From an uncultured Clostridia bacterium (lineage in GTDB: Bacteria > Bacillota > Clostridia > Oscillospirales > Oscillospiraceae): DNA of 40,300 bases. The notes below the pieces were generated by a model that was not told the DNA's origin, searched no databases, and worked only from the letters and a program-made list of their open reading frames with translations. Shown here one piece after another: positions 16,070-24,342 of this stretch. Made by a program: the position numbers and the translations under genes. Position 1 is the first letter of the stretch. Each line of letters starts with the position of its first letter. The stretch covers positions 1 through 40,300 of the forward strand of contig CAMVAV010000015.1 of NCBI GenBank assembly GCA_947165595.1, written 5' to 3'.

Positions 16070-17503
16070 TTATTCTCTTGCCGCCTTCATCGCGGTCTTT
16101 GCCTCATACATTGCCTGATCCGCGCGCCGGAACACCGCCTCCACGTCGTCGCCCTCCTCATAGGCGCTCATGCCGACGGCGGCGGAGTATCTGTGCCAGG
16201 GCTCCGCGTCCTCGTCGAGCGCGCTCTGCGAGAACAGCTCCCGCAGCGCGGCGCAAAGCTGCTCCCGCCTTCTGTAGTCGCGCCCCTGGAGCACCACGAC
16301 AAACTCGTCGCCCCCGACGCGGTAAATGGACGAATGCTTGAACACCTCGCAGACCATCCGGCACGCGCCGACGATGTACTCGTTGCCGTGCTCGTGCCCG
16401 TAAGCGTCGTTGACGCGCTTGAGATGGTTCAGATCGGTCATGACGATGCCGAACTCCGCGGCGTGGTTCACAATGTCCGCCTGCAGCGCGAGCGCCGCCT
16501 TGTCGTACGCAGCCTTGTTTTTCACCTTCGTCAGCGCGTCCTGATAGGCGATGGCGTTCATTTGGGACACGTGCTCCTGCAGGTCCCTCGTCTCCTTCTC
16601 CGCGTCGATCATGCCCTTGACGTAGTCCCGCATGTCGACGGAGAGCTTCGTGACCGCGTTCGCAAGGGAGCGCACCTCGTTTTGCGCGCGGATCTCCGGC
16701 ACCGTGAACAGCAGCTCGTCCGGGTCGCGCCTGCCGGTCGATTTGCCGGCAAATTCGGCGACGCTCTGCTCCAGCTGCCGCAGGGGCAGGGTCACGTTGT
16801 GCTGCATCCACAGCAGCAGCAGCAAAATGAAAAGAATGCCGGGGATCAGGATCACGGCGATGTTGATGGCGATGTTCCGATACACGGTGCGGTTGATCTC
16901 CTCGATGGCGATATCCGCGCAAAGCGTGGCGAAATGCCGCCCCTGCGAATCGATGAGCGGGCGGACCAGCGAGTAGTCCATGCCCCATTCCGAGGGGTTG
17001 ACGAAATACACGTCCTCATCCCCCATTTGAATCTCATGGAACCGGCGTATGGTCTCCTCGGGATACCAGTCCTCGCCCCATTCTCCCAGGCCGATCACGT
17101 TTTCCGGCACAAATTCCTTCTCGTAAGTGGAATTCGCCGAGCAGATCGCCACAACGCGGATCGGGTCCGATTCGATGTCCGCGGAGCAGATGTAGAGATA
17201 GTGGATATCCTCGTAGCGGTCGATGAAATCGTCAAAAAATGCCTGACAGGCAACAAATTTTTCCGATTCCTCGAAGGTCCGCGCGCACTCGGACATGTCG
17301 TCCTTGTCCACGTGCCCCTCGACATAGGTGACGACGCTCGCCAGCTCCCGCTGATAGCGCTCGTACATGGAGGAGGTATAGATGCGGTACGTCGCCGCGG
17401 AGAGGACGGCACTGAGGAGCACGACAAAGAGTACACAGGCCATCGTGACGCTGCGGTTCAGGGGGCGTATGTGCTTTTCGGCGGGTTTGCCGCTCTGCTT
17501 CAT
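16070..17503 (-). CDS. Membrane diguanylate cyclase (GGDEF) with extracytoplasmic sensor
   Basis: A 477-residue enzyme making cyclic di-GMP from GTP. Order: cytoplasmic tail; membrane segment 18-38; extracytoplasmic sensor 40-205 (dCache-like in size, with SLVRPLIDSQGRHFATLCADI before the second membrane segment, read as two adjacent blocks); membrane segment 209-233; HAMP-like linker; coiled coil about 295-315; GGDEF domain 316-475. The active site is intact: DALTKVKNK, the DLNHLKRVND metal/substrate segment, and VGGDEF at 396-401. The inhibitory RxxD site that usually precedes the motif is absent (KHSS in its place), so product feedback is unlikely. A good promoter lies upstream at 17550-17578. 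The ligand of the sensor is unknown. Confidence 0.88.
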   Translation of the reverse strand: MKQSGKPAEKHIRPLNRSVTMACVLFVVLLSAVLSAATYRIYTSSMYERYQRELASVVTYVEGHVDKDDMSECARTFEESEKFVACQAFFDDFIDRYEDIHYLYICSADIESDPIRVVAICSANSTYEKEFVPENVIGLGEWGEDWYPEETIRRFHEIQMGDEDVYFVNPSEWGMDYSLVRPLIDSQGRHFATLCADIAIEEINRTVYRNIAINIAVILIPGILFILLLLLWMQHNVTLPLRQLEQSVAEFAGKSTGRRDPDELLFTVPEIRAQNEVRSLANAVTKLSVDMRDYVKGMIDAEKETRDLQEHVSQMNAIAYQDALTKVKNKAAYDKAALALQADIVNHAAEFGIVMTDLNHLKRVNDAYGHEHGNEYIVGACRMVCEVFKHSSIYRVGGDEFVVVLQGRDYRRREQLCAALRELFSQSALDEDAEPWHRYSAAVGMSAYEEGDDVEAVFRRADQAMYEAKTAMKAARE

Positions 17504-17549
17504 ATCGGCGCCACCTCACATCCGGTCCGTTCATATTTTCGCATTTTAT

Positions 17550-17578
17550 ATTATACGCATCCGTGCGCGCAAAAGCAA
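17550..17578 (-). promoter_or_regulatory. Promoter for the diguanylate cyclase gene
   Basis: On the minus strand: TTGCTT (17578-17573), a 17-base spacer and a perfect TATAAT (17555-17550). The predicted start is about 40 bases before ATG 17503. Confidence 0.68.
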
Positions 17579-17610
17579 GTGAGAATCGCGCCGCCGCGCG
17601 AAATGGGCGC

Positions 17611-17646
17611 AAAAAAAGCGGAGCGGCCCGAAATCGGCCGCTCCGC
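17611..17646 (-). terminator. Rho-independent terminator after the metal ATPase gene
   Basis: An 11-bp stem (GGCCGCTCCGC at 17636-17646 with GCGGAGCGGCC at 17618-17628), 7-base loop, then seven T on the minus strand (17617-17611). It lies 14 bases after the ATPase stop codon. Confidence 0.88.
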
Positions 17647-17660
17647 GGGGATCCGTCGAT

Positions 17661-19550
17661 TCAGCGAAGGTACATGCAGCGGATGGCGTTGAGCACGGCA
17701 AGGACCATCACGCCCACGTCCGCAAAGATGGCGAGCCACATGCCCGCGAGCCCCAGCGCGCCGAGGGCGAGGCAGGCGAGCTTGATCCCGATGGCGAACC
17801 AGATGTTCTCCTTCACGATGCGAAGGCACTTGCGGGAGATGCGCACCGCCGTCGCGAGCTTGAGCGGATCGTCGTCCATCAGCACGACGTCCGCCGCCTC
17901 GATCGCCGCGTCCGAGCCCATCGCGCCCATGGCGATGCCGACGTCCGCGCGGGAGAGAACCGGCGCGTCGTTGATGCCGTCCCCGACGAAGGCGAGGCGC
18001 TCCCTCTCCGAGCTTCTCCCGTCCAGCAGGCGTTCCACCCGCGCGACCTTGTCCTGCGGCAGCAGCTCGCCGTGCGCCTCGTCCACGCCCAGCTCGCCGG
18101 CCACGCGCGCGGCGACCGCCTGCCGGTCCCCGGTCAGCATGACCGTGCGCGTCACGCCGCAGCCTCTGAGCGCCGCGATCGCCTGTGCGCTGTGCGGCTT
18201 GACCACGTCGGAAATGACGATGTGTCCCTCGTACTCCCCGTTGACCGCCACATGGAGGATCGTCCCGTCCCTGTGGAGCTCACACGCGCGCACCCTCGCG
18301 CCGACGCGCTCCATGAGCCTTTCGTTGCCGACCGCGGCGGCGGAGCCGTTCACCCGCGCGGTGATGCCGCAGCCCGCGACCTCCTCCACGTCCTCCACGG
18401 AGCAGCCGTCCGCCTCGTCCGGATAGGCGGCGCGCAGGGAGCTCGCGATCGGGTGCGTCGAATAGCGCTCCACATGGGCGGCCAGGTGCAGCAGCTGCCT
18501 CTCGTCCATGTGCTCGGGGTGGATCGCCGTCACCTCGAACACGCCCTTCGTCAGCGTGCCGGTCTTGTCGAAGACGACCGTTTTGACCTCCGAGAGCGTC
18601 TCGAGATAGTTGGAGCCCTTGATCAGCACGCCCTGCCGGCTCGCCCCGCCGAGTCCGGCGAAAAACGAAAGCGGAATGCTGATGACCAGGGCGCAGGGGC
18701 AGCTGATCACCAGGAAGGTCAGCGCCCGGTAGAGCCACGTCCCCCACCCCGGCGCGCGCCCGGCAAGCAGCAGGCCGAGCGGCGGCAGGAGCGCCAGCGC
18801 CAGCGCGGAGCCGACCACTGCGGGGGTGTAGACGCGCGCGAATTTTGAGATAAAGTTCTCCGAATGCGATTTGCGCGCGCTCGCGTCCTCGATCAGCTCA
18901 AGCACCTTCGAGACGGTGGACTCGCCGAATTCCTTCGTCGTACGCACGCGCAAAACGCCGGTGAGGTTGATGCAGCCGCTGACCGCCTCGTCCCCCTCCG
19001 CGACGTCCCGCGGCGCCGATTCGCCGGTCAGCGCCGCCGTATCGAGAGACGACGCGCCGCTCACCACGACGCCGTCGATGGGCACCTTCTCACCCGGCTG
19101 GACGAGGATGACCGTGCCGACCTCCACCTCGTCGGGATCGACGCGCACCGGCCGCCCGTCCTCGCCCTCGAGGTTGGCATAGTCCGGCGCGATGTCCATC
19201 AGCTCGGAGATACTCCGGCGGCTCTTGCCGACCGCGTAGCTCTGGAACCACTCGCCGATCTGATAGAACAGCATGACCGCGACAGCCTCCGCGTAGTCGC
19301 CGCTCTTCTGATACAGCGCCAGCGCGATCGCCCCGATCGTCGCGACCGCCATCAGCAGGCACTCGTCGAGCGGCTGCCGGTTTTTGATCCCCTCAAACGC
19401 CTTGCGCAGCACGTCGTATCCGACGGTCAGATAGGGGATCATATACAGCGCGAACCGCGGCGCCCCCGTGACCGGAACAAAGTGCAGCGCCGCCGTGAGC
19501 GCCGCCGCGATCAGGATGCGCGCAAGGTTTTTCTTCTGCTTCGGCTCCAT
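17661..19550 (-). CDS. cadA: P1B-2 heavy-metal-exporting ATPase (CadA/ZntA type), no N-terminal HMA domain
   Basis: A 629-residue membrane ATPase that pumps divalent soft metals (Zn, Cd, Pb) out of the cell. Marks: TGES (175-178) in the actuator domain, CPC (284-286) in the ion channel, phosphorylated Asp328 in DKTGTLT, HP (366-367), GDGINDAP (523-530), and in the last membrane segments Lys590 and Asp611 (FADVGVMVL), the pair that marks Zn/Cd/Pb rather than Cu pumps. Most relatives start with one or two HMA metal-binding domains; here the protein begins at the first membrane helices and the HMA domain is a separate gene 40 bases upstream. Copper specificity was rejected because the Cu-type C-terminal motifs are absent. 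Likely controlled by the divergent ArsR-family gene. Confidence 0.92.
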   Translation of the reverse strand: MEPKQKKNLARILIAAALTAALHFVPVTGAPRFALYMIPYLTVGYDVLRKAFEGIKNRQPLDECLLMAVATIGAIALALYQKSGDYAEAVAVMLFYQIGEWFQSYAVGKSRRSISELMDIAPDYANLEGEDGRPVRVDPDEVEVGTVILVQPGEKVPIDGVVVSGASSLDTAALTGESAPRDVAEGDEAVSGCINLTGVLRVRTTKEFGESTVSKVLELIEDASARKSHSENFISKFARVYTPAVVGSALALALLPPLGLLLAGRAPGWGTWLYRALTFLVISCPCALVISIPLSFFAGLGGASRQGVLIKGSNYLETLSEVKTVVFDKTGTLTKGVFEVTAIHPEHMDERQLLHLAAHVERYSTHPIASSLRAAYPDEADGCSVEDVEEVAGCGITARVNGSAAAVGNERLMERVGARVRACELHRDGTILHVAVNGEYEGHIVISDVVKPHSAQAIAALRGCGVTRTVMLTGDRQAVAARVAGELGVDEAHGELLPQDKVARVERLLDGRSSERERLAFVGDGINDAPVLSRADVGIAMGAMGSDAAIEAADVVLMDDDPLKLATAVRISRKCLRIVKENIWFAIGIKLACLALGALGLAGMWLAIFADVGVMVLAVLNAIRCMYLR

Positions 19551-19590
19551 CCGTTTCCCGCCTCCGCTCGTTCAGCCGCCCAAACGGCGG

Positions 19591-19809
19591 TCACAGAAAT
19601 ATCTCGCAGTCGCTCTCGACCCGCTTGCAGTTCGCGAGCACCTCGCGCATCACGGCGTCCGGGTCCGCGCCGTCCTCGAACTCCACCTTCATCTTGAGCG
19701 CCATAAAGCTGACGCTCGCCTCGCGCACGCCGGGCGTCCGGTTCGCGGCGACCTCCATCTTGTCCGCGCACGCCGCGCAGTCCACGTCGATCTTGTAAGA
19801 CTTTTTCAT
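19591..19809 (-). CDS. Stand-alone HMA metal-binding protein
   Basis: A 72-residue protein made of a single heavy-metal-associated fold (beta-alpha-beta-beta-alpha-beta). The motif DCAACADK carries the metal cysteines Cys11 and Cys14, and the acidic residue before the first cysteine (D10) fits Zn/Cd binding better than the usual copper GMTCxxC. It also has the PGVREASVSF and VEFEDGADPDAV segments of the family. It sits directly upstream of the P-type ATPase that lacks an HMA domain, in the same transcript, so it probably acts as a detached N-terminal domain or metallochaperone. The ribosome site GGGAGGAAC precedes ATG 19809. Confidence 0.87.
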   Translation of the reverse strand: MKKSYKIDVDCAACADKMEVAANRTPGVREASVSFMALKMKVEFEDGADPDAVMREVLANCKRVESDCEIFL

Positions 19810-19825
19810 ATCCGTTCCTCCCTTT

Positions 19826-19847
19826 CGATTAATTGTTTATTTAATCG
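19826..19847. promoter_or_regulatory. Candidate ArsR-family operator
   Basis: The inverted repeat CGATTAA-N8-TTAATCG lies just downstream of the minus-strand -10 box, at about +2 to +24 of the HMA/ATPase transcript. A repressor bound here would block transcription; the divergent ArsR-type gene is the obvious candidate. Confidence 0.6.
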
Positions 19848-19855
19848 TTGATTTG

Positions 19856-19884
19856 ATACTACTCCGCCGCATCGAATTTGTCAA
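19856..19884 (-). promoter_or_regulatory. Promoter for the HMA-cadA unit
   Basis: On the minus strand: a perfect TTGACA (19884-19879), a 17-base spacer and TAGTAT (19861-19856). The predicted start is near 19849, next to the candidate operator. Confidence 0.68.
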
Positions 19885-19927
19885 CCGTTTCTTTGCAAAA
19901 ATATCATTTCTTTTTTCGGGGATCGGT

Positions 19928-19945
19928 GTATAATACGTATAATAC
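19928..19945 (+). promoter_or_regulatory. Doubled -10 region upstream of the ArsR-type gene
   Basis: GTATAATAC occurs twice in tandem (19928-19936 and 19937-19945), giving two perfect TATAAT boxes at 19929-19934 and 19938-19943. The first has a TG two bases before it (19927-19928). Neither has a good -35 at 17 bases. The junction contains the palindrome ATACGTAT, which could also be a regulator contact. Confidence 0.5.
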
Positions 19946-19988
19946 GCACGGCACCCGCTTCGCGCGGGAGCGTGAGGAGGCGGATTTC

Positions 19989-20357
19989 ATGGACAAGGCT
20001 GTCAGGCTGCCGCACGAGCACAACGGAGCGGACACGCAAAAGCATATTCTGGAGGCGATGCCGCCCGAGGAGGCGATCCGCCTCGTCTCGGACGCGCTGG
20101 GACAGCTCGGCGATCCCTCCCGGCTGCGCATCTTCTGGCTGCTCTGCCACACGGAGGAGTGCGTCATGGACGTGGCGGAGTACGTCGGGATGTCCAGCCC
20201 CGCTGTGTCGCACCACCTCCGGCTTCTGAAGTCGGCGGGGCTCGTCGTCTCCCGGCGGGACGGCAAGGAGATGCTCTACCGCGCGGCGGACACCGCGCTC
20301 GCCGGCGAGCTGCACCGCGTTATCGAGCGGATCGCCGAGATCCGCTGCCCGTCGTAG
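19989..20357 (+). CDS. ArsR/SmtB-family metal-sensing repressor
   Basis: A 122-residue winged-helix repressor. The recognition region reads SSPAVSHHLRLLKSAGLV, and the wing SRRDGKEMLYRAA. The preceding helix has CHTEECVMDVAEYV, with Cys53 and Cys58 near the site where CadC/ArsR proteins hold thiolate metal ligands (ELCVCDL in ArsR/CadC). The N-terminus is histidine-containing (PHEHNG) and a last cysteine is at 120. ATG 19989 was chosen over an upstream in-frame start because GAGGAGG lies about 9 bases upstream. It is divergent from the HMA and ATPase genes, the classical layout for metal efflux, so derepression by Cd/Zn/Pb is the likely role. The terminator at 20363 follows. Confidence 0.88.
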   Translation: MDKAVRLPHEHNGADTQKHILEAMPPEEAIRLVSDALGQLGDPSRLRIFWLLCHTEECVMDVAEYVGMSSPAVSHHLRLLKSAGLVVSRRDGKEMLYRAADTALAGELHRVIERIAEIRCPS

Positions 20358-20362
20358 CGTGC

Positions 20363-20401
20363 GGGGGCGGCGCTGTATTGGCGCCGCCCCCGTCGTTTTT
20401 T
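20363..20401 (+). terminator. Rho-independent terminator after the ArsR-type gene
   Basis: An 11-bp perfect stem (GGGGGCGGCGC at 20363-20373, GCGCCGCCCCC at 20381-20391), 7-base loop, then GTCG and six T to 20401. It separates this gene from the convergent histidine kinase. Confidence 0.87.
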
Positions 20402-20410
20402 GTTTTCCGC

Positions 20411-22801
20411 TTACTCCGGCAGCAGCTCCTCCAGCCGCTCCCAGTCGAAGTACTCCGCCGCGCTTTTCAGCTCCGCGAAGCGCTCACGCTCCTCCTCAGG
20501 CAGGCGGCAGCCGGCGAGCGAATCCAGCATCTCCGTGACGCGTTCGTACTCGAATTCCCCCAGCAACGCGCGGAGCATGTGATAGGTCTCGCGCAGCTGC
20601 TCCGCCGAGATCGGCGGCAGCTCGTCCTCCGCCGCGGCCTCGCCGGCGAGAGGCATCAGCTTCTCCCCCAGCGCCCGATAGCGCGCAAGCAGCTCGTCCA
20701 GCCCGCCGAGCAGGGTGTCCGTGTCGCCCGCCTTGCCGGCAAGCTCCAGCTTCTCCGCCAGCGCGCCGAGGTCCTCCGCGCCGATGACGCGCGACGTGCT
20801 TTTGACCGCGTGGACCTTTGTGATCACGTTGTTCAGGTCCCCCGCGCGGCGGTAGCTCTCGATCTCGTCCGCACCCGCGGCGGCGGTCCTCGCGTAGATG
20901 GCCAGCGTTTCGAGGTATGTCTCCTCCGAGCCGCAGCCCTTCAGGCCCTGGAGCACATCCAGCCCCTCGACGCGGCACAGCCAGTCCGGCAGCTCCTCCT
21001 CCGAAGGCGCCTCCGCCTCGCCGTCGCTCCGCGCCGGCGCGCCCATCCGGTCGGAGGCGGCGCGCCAGCCCGATCCCATGTCCTCCTCGCCCTCCCGCAG
21101 CTCCACCTTTGCGGCGGGCAGGTATTTGACCAGCATTTCCTCCAGCTTTCTGCTGTCCACGGGCTTGGACAGATAGTCCTGAAAGCCCGCCTCCAGATAT
21201 TTCTCCCGCGAGCCGGAGATCGCGTTCGCAGTGAGCGCGATACAGACCGTGTCCGCCGCCTGCGGCAGGCTCTTGAGCCTGTGCAGGGTCTCGACGCCGT
21301 CCATGTCCGGCATCATGTGGTCGATGAGCGCCATGTCGTAGCTTTGCTTCGCCGCCAGGGCAAGCGCCTCGCGTCCCGACTCCGCCGTGTCGATCTGCAG
21401 CTTTGTCCGCTTCAGCAGGCCCCGCACGACGGTCAGGTTCACCGGCATGTCGTCCACGACGAGGATCCGCGCCTCGGGCGCGTAGAACGACTCGCGATGC
21501 GAGCTGCCCTCCGTCTCATAGCGTCCGGTGAACTCGCCGATGGGCCACCACTTGACGACCGGCTGCTCGATGACGAACGAGAATTCCGAGCCGCAGCCGT
21601 AGATGCTGTCCACCTGCAAACTGCTGCCCATCAACCCGAGCAGCTGCTTGGTGATGGCAAGCCCCAGCCCCGTGCCCTCGATCGAGCGGATCCGGTCCTC
21701 CTCCAGCCGCGCGAAGGGGGTGCTGAGGCGTTCCATGTCCTCCGGCTTGATGCCGATGCCCGTGTCCGCCACGCGGAACTGGAGCATGATCCGCTCCGTG
21801 TCCAGCTCGCGGTAGCCGACCGTCAGCGTCACCGAGCCCTCGTCCGTGTACTTCACGGCGTTGGACAGCAGATTCAGCGCGCACTGGCGGATCCGGATCT
21901 CGTCGCCGAACAGGAGATGCGGCGTCGTCTCGTCGATGAAAACGTGGAACTCCAGTCCCTTTTTCTCCGCGCGCGCGCGGGTCATATTCACAAGGTCGTT
22001 GATGACGGAGCCCAGCTCGTACTGCGTGGGCAGAATCTCCATCTTGCCCTCCGCGACCTTGGAGAAGTCGAGGATGTCGTTGATGATCGAAAGCAGGGTC
22101 TTTCCCGCGTTCTGGATATCGGCGGCGTAGGACAGCGTGTCCGGCTCGCCGCTCTCGCGCAGGATCACCTCGTTGAGGCCGAGGATGGCGTTGATCGGCG
22201 TGCGGATCTCGTGCGACATTTTGGCGAGGAAGTTGCTCTTTGCCCGGTCCGCCGCCTTGGCGCGCTCCAGCGCGTCCATGATCTCCGACGTGTCGGAAAA
22301 CAGGATGTTGAGTCCCACGACCGCGTCGCGCTTGGTCATCCGCCTGATGCTCACGCGCCAGAATTTTTCCTCGTCCCCCTCGGGTATCCCGCGCATGACG
22401 CAGGGCTTGATCTCCTCCCCCGAGAGAGCCTGGCGGCAGTTGCGCAGAAACTCGTCCAGCTCCTTCTGCGGAAATACGCCGGTCAGCGCATCCCTGAGCG
22501 GCACGCCGCGGCGGATCGCGTTCTTGTCGTAGTCGCTTTTGTACTGATAAAAGAGGTCGGAGGTCATCACCGTGCGCATGGCGCCGTCGGTCAGGATAAA
22601 AATGTTCGGCGACGTACGGGTCAGCTGATCGATGTAGAACATCTGCCGATCTGTCTCTCTCTGGATATATGCCTTTGTAAACTCGCCCTGCTCGTTCGCC
22701 TTGCGCACGAACAGCAGGTCCTGATTCAGGCGCTTGACCTCTCTGGCGAGCTTTTTGTTTTCCAGCTGGAGCCGCCGCAGCTCCTCGTCTCTCTCATCCA
22801 T
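20411..22801 (-). CDS. Soluble hybrid histidine kinase (PAS-HisKA-HATPase-REC-Hpt)
   Basis: A 796-residue phosphorelay protein without signal peptide or membrane segment. Order: N-terminal coiled coil (1-35); PAS-like region about 55-175 with the NIFILTDGAMRTVM segment; HisKA with phospho-acceptor His197 in FLAKMSHEIRTP; HATPase with N-box LNLLSNAVKYT (N314), VADTGIGI and GTGLGLAITKQL; receiver domain about 445-560 with DD450-451, phospho-acceptor Asp494 (LIDHMMPDMDG) and Lys546; Hpt domain about 610-720 with His664 in VHAVKSTSR. All relay residues are present, so a full His-Asp-His relay can run in one protein. No separate DNA-binding response regulator is nearby. It lies 74 bases after the FIST gene, suggesting the FIST protein supplies the input signal. 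Confidence 0.9.
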   Translation of the reverse strand: MDERDEELRRLQLENKKLAREVKRLNQDLLFVRKANEQGEFTKAYIQRETDRQMFYIDQLTRTSPNIFILTDGAMRTVMTSDLFYQYKSDYDKNAIRRGVPLRDALTGVFPQKELDEFLRNCRQALSGEEIKPCVMRGIPEGDEEKFWRVSIRRMTKRDAVVGLNILFSDTSEIMDALERAKAADRAKSNFLAKMSHEIRTPINAILGLNEVILRESGEPDTLSYAADIQNAGKTLLSIINDILDFSKVAEGKMEILPTQYELGSVINDLVNMTRARAEKKGLEFHVFIDETTPHLLFGDEIRIRQCALNLLSNAVKYTDEGSVTLTVGYRELDTERIMLQFRVADTGIGIKPEDMERLSTPFARLEEDRIRSIEGTGLGLAITKQLLGLMGSSLQVDSIYGCGSEFSFVIEQPVVKWWPIGEFTGRYETEGSSHRESFYAPEARILVVDDMPVNLTVVRGLLKRTKLQIDTAESGREALALAAKQSYDMALIDHMMPDMDGVETLHRLKSLPQAADTVCIALTANAISGSREKYLEAGFQDYLSKPVDSRKLEEMLVKYLPAAKVELREGEEDMGSGWRAASDRMGAPARSDGEAEAPSEEELPDWLCRVEGLDVLQGLKGCGSEETYLETLAIYARTAAAGADEIESYRRAGDLNNVITKVHAVKSTSRVIGAEDLGALAEKLELAGKAGDTDTLLGGLDELLARYRALGEKLMPLAGEAAAEDELPPISAEQLRETYHMLRALLGEFEYERVTEMLDSLAGCRLPEEERERFAELKSAAEYFDWERLEELLPE

Positions 22802-22875
22802 GGCAATCCCTCACATCGTCCGTCCGCCGGACGGTTTTCCTCTCAGATGACGCGCGTCACACCCCGCGCGGCGTC

Positions 22876-24072
22876 TTACAGCGCAAGGATCGTAAACGTA
22901 AAGTTGTGGTACATGTTGTACTCCCTGCCCGTCTTCTCTCCCCGCACGGGGCAGACCTCGCCGTAGGCATAGATGCCGATGAGCGGCTTGTCCTTGGGCT
23001 TGCGCACCAGATAGCTGTCCGCCTCCACCGCCGGATTGTTCATCAGCGCGAGATATCTGGCGCTGCACGAGTTGCACAAGAGCGCGGAGTACTCGTCCCC
23101 CTGCTTCTCCAGCTCGCTGAACATGCGGGCAAACGCCTTGTCCACCGTCCGCGTCACGTCATCGCGGTTGATCAGCCCGATGCTCAGCGTCGCGCCCTCC
23201 GGCATTTCGCCGAGGAAGGCGCCCGCGCCCGTGCTCAGATCGAGCCTTGCGAGGATGCGCGCCGCCTCCGTGGTATCGCCGTTTCCGTGATCCACCGTGA
23301 CCACGAAGGGACAGAGGATATAAACGGACATCGCGTCCTCCTCGTCCACGCGCATCCCCTCCGCCCCGAGCGTTTCGACAAAGCTCTTGTCCCCGAGCCT
23401 GTGGATGACCGAGCCCTCCGCCTTTGTGATCTCGTAGGAGAAGCTCGCCACATGCTCCACGGAGTTGATGCGCACGAAGCGCGGCTTGACATTGCCCGAG
23501 AGCAGCGCCAGCACCATCCCGTCGCGCACCACGCGGTCGTTGTAAAACACCCGGAAGCCCGTGAAGGTCAGGTTGTCCGACGCCGTGCCGCCGTAGACCG
23601 GCAGGCCGCCCGACACCTCGTCGAGGACCGCCAGCACGTTGCCGCCGGTGACCACCTGCTCCGTCACCTCGATCCCGCAGTAGCCGATCGCCAGCTTCGC
23701 CTCCGAGCTCTGCTGCGCGGTCAGCGTTTCATACAGGCTCCTGACCTGCTCGCGGTAATTCTCCTGTTTGAATTCGCCGCTGATCCCGACGGTGAACTCG
23801 CAGTCGTCCGCCGTGAGGAGCATCACGGAGATGCCGCCCCGGCAATAGCCCTGCTCGTCCGCCAGCATCGCCATCGCCGTGCAGCCCATGACGGGAAAGG
23901 ACCACTTCTTCGACAGCCGCGCGTAGAGCGCCGGATAGTCGGTGTCCTCCTCCGTGTAGAGCATCGCCAGCGTGTTCGCCGCGAGAGGAAAGCCCTCCAC
24001 CTGCTCAAACAGCTCCTCCACCGCCTCGTCCAGGTCGTCGATCTCCGCCGTATACGCCACGATCGTCCTCAT
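22876..24072 (-). CDS. FIST-domain sensory protein
   Basis: A 398-residue cytoplasmic protein with FIST N and FIST C domains. Marks: PVMGCTAMAML near residue 60, VYGGTASDNLTF near 185, AGAFLGEMPEGATLSIGLINR, and near the end ALLCNSCSARYLAL followed by LIGIYAYGEVCPV. FIST domains occur in bacterial signalling proteins and are thought to bind small ligands such as amino acids. There is no catalytic motif. It is first in a two-gene unit with the hybrid histidine kinase, fed by a strong promoter at 24153-24181. The likely role, by inference, is the ligand-binding module that regulates the kinase. Confidence 0.85.
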   Translation of the reverse strand: MRTIVAYTAEIDDLDEAVEELFEQVEGFPLAANTLAMLYTEEDTDYPALYARLSKKWSFPVMGCTAMAMLADEQGYCRGGISVMLLTADDCEFTVGISGEFKQENYREQVRSLYETLTAQQSSEAKLAIGYCGIEVTEQVVTGGNVLAVLDEVSGGLPVYGGTASDNLTFTGFRVFYNDRVVRDGMVLALLSGNVKPRFVRINSVEHVASFSYEITKAEGSVIHRLGDKSFVETLGAEGMRVDEEDAMSVYILCPFVVTVDHGNGDTTEAARILARLDLSTGAGAFLGEMPEGATLSIGLINRDDVTRTVDKAFARMFSELEKQGDEYSALLCNSCSARYLALMNNPAVEADSYLVRKPKDKPLIGIYAYGEVCPVRGEKTGREYNMYHNFTFTILAL

Positions 24073-24152
24073 AGCCCGTCCTCCTTCGTGCTGCCCGGCC
24101 GGGACGCCGCAAAAGAAACGGATATCCCGCCGCTTTTATAACATTTCATTTT

Positions 24153-24181
24153 ATTATATCTTGTATTTCGCCATACGTCAA
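24153..24181 (-). promoter_or_regulatory. Strong promoter for the FIST-kinase unit
   Basis: On the minus strand: TTGACG (24181-24176), 17 bases, a perfect TATAAT (24158-24153). The predicted start is about 75 bases before ATG 24072. This 24073-24342 gap holds no gene. Confidence 0.75.
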
Positions 24182-24273
24182 CCGAAAAAGCGCTTTCCGG
24201 CGGATTCTTTTCACATTTCCTTTTCCCGCGCGCCGCTTTTGCGGGATTGCCTCTGGAAAACCGCGGCAAGGTG

Positions 24274-24282
24274 TGCTACACT
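24274..24282 (+). promoter_or_regulatory. Possible extended -10 promoter for the EAL protein gene
   Basis: TG-C-TACACT at 24274-24282 has the extended -10 form. The -35 position (24254-24259, TGGAAA) is weak. It lies about 60 bases before ATG 24343. Confidence 0.35.
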
Positions 24283-24342
24283 GTATAAAAACAGGCGTTC
24301 CCTGCCCGGTGCGGATCACGCCGGAATACGAGGTGCTGCGCC

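Noticed and set aside
20159-22966. A 935-codon plus-strand frame
   Set aside because: Antisense to the hybrid kinase, whose motifs are complete; composition typical of a GC-rich shadow frame.
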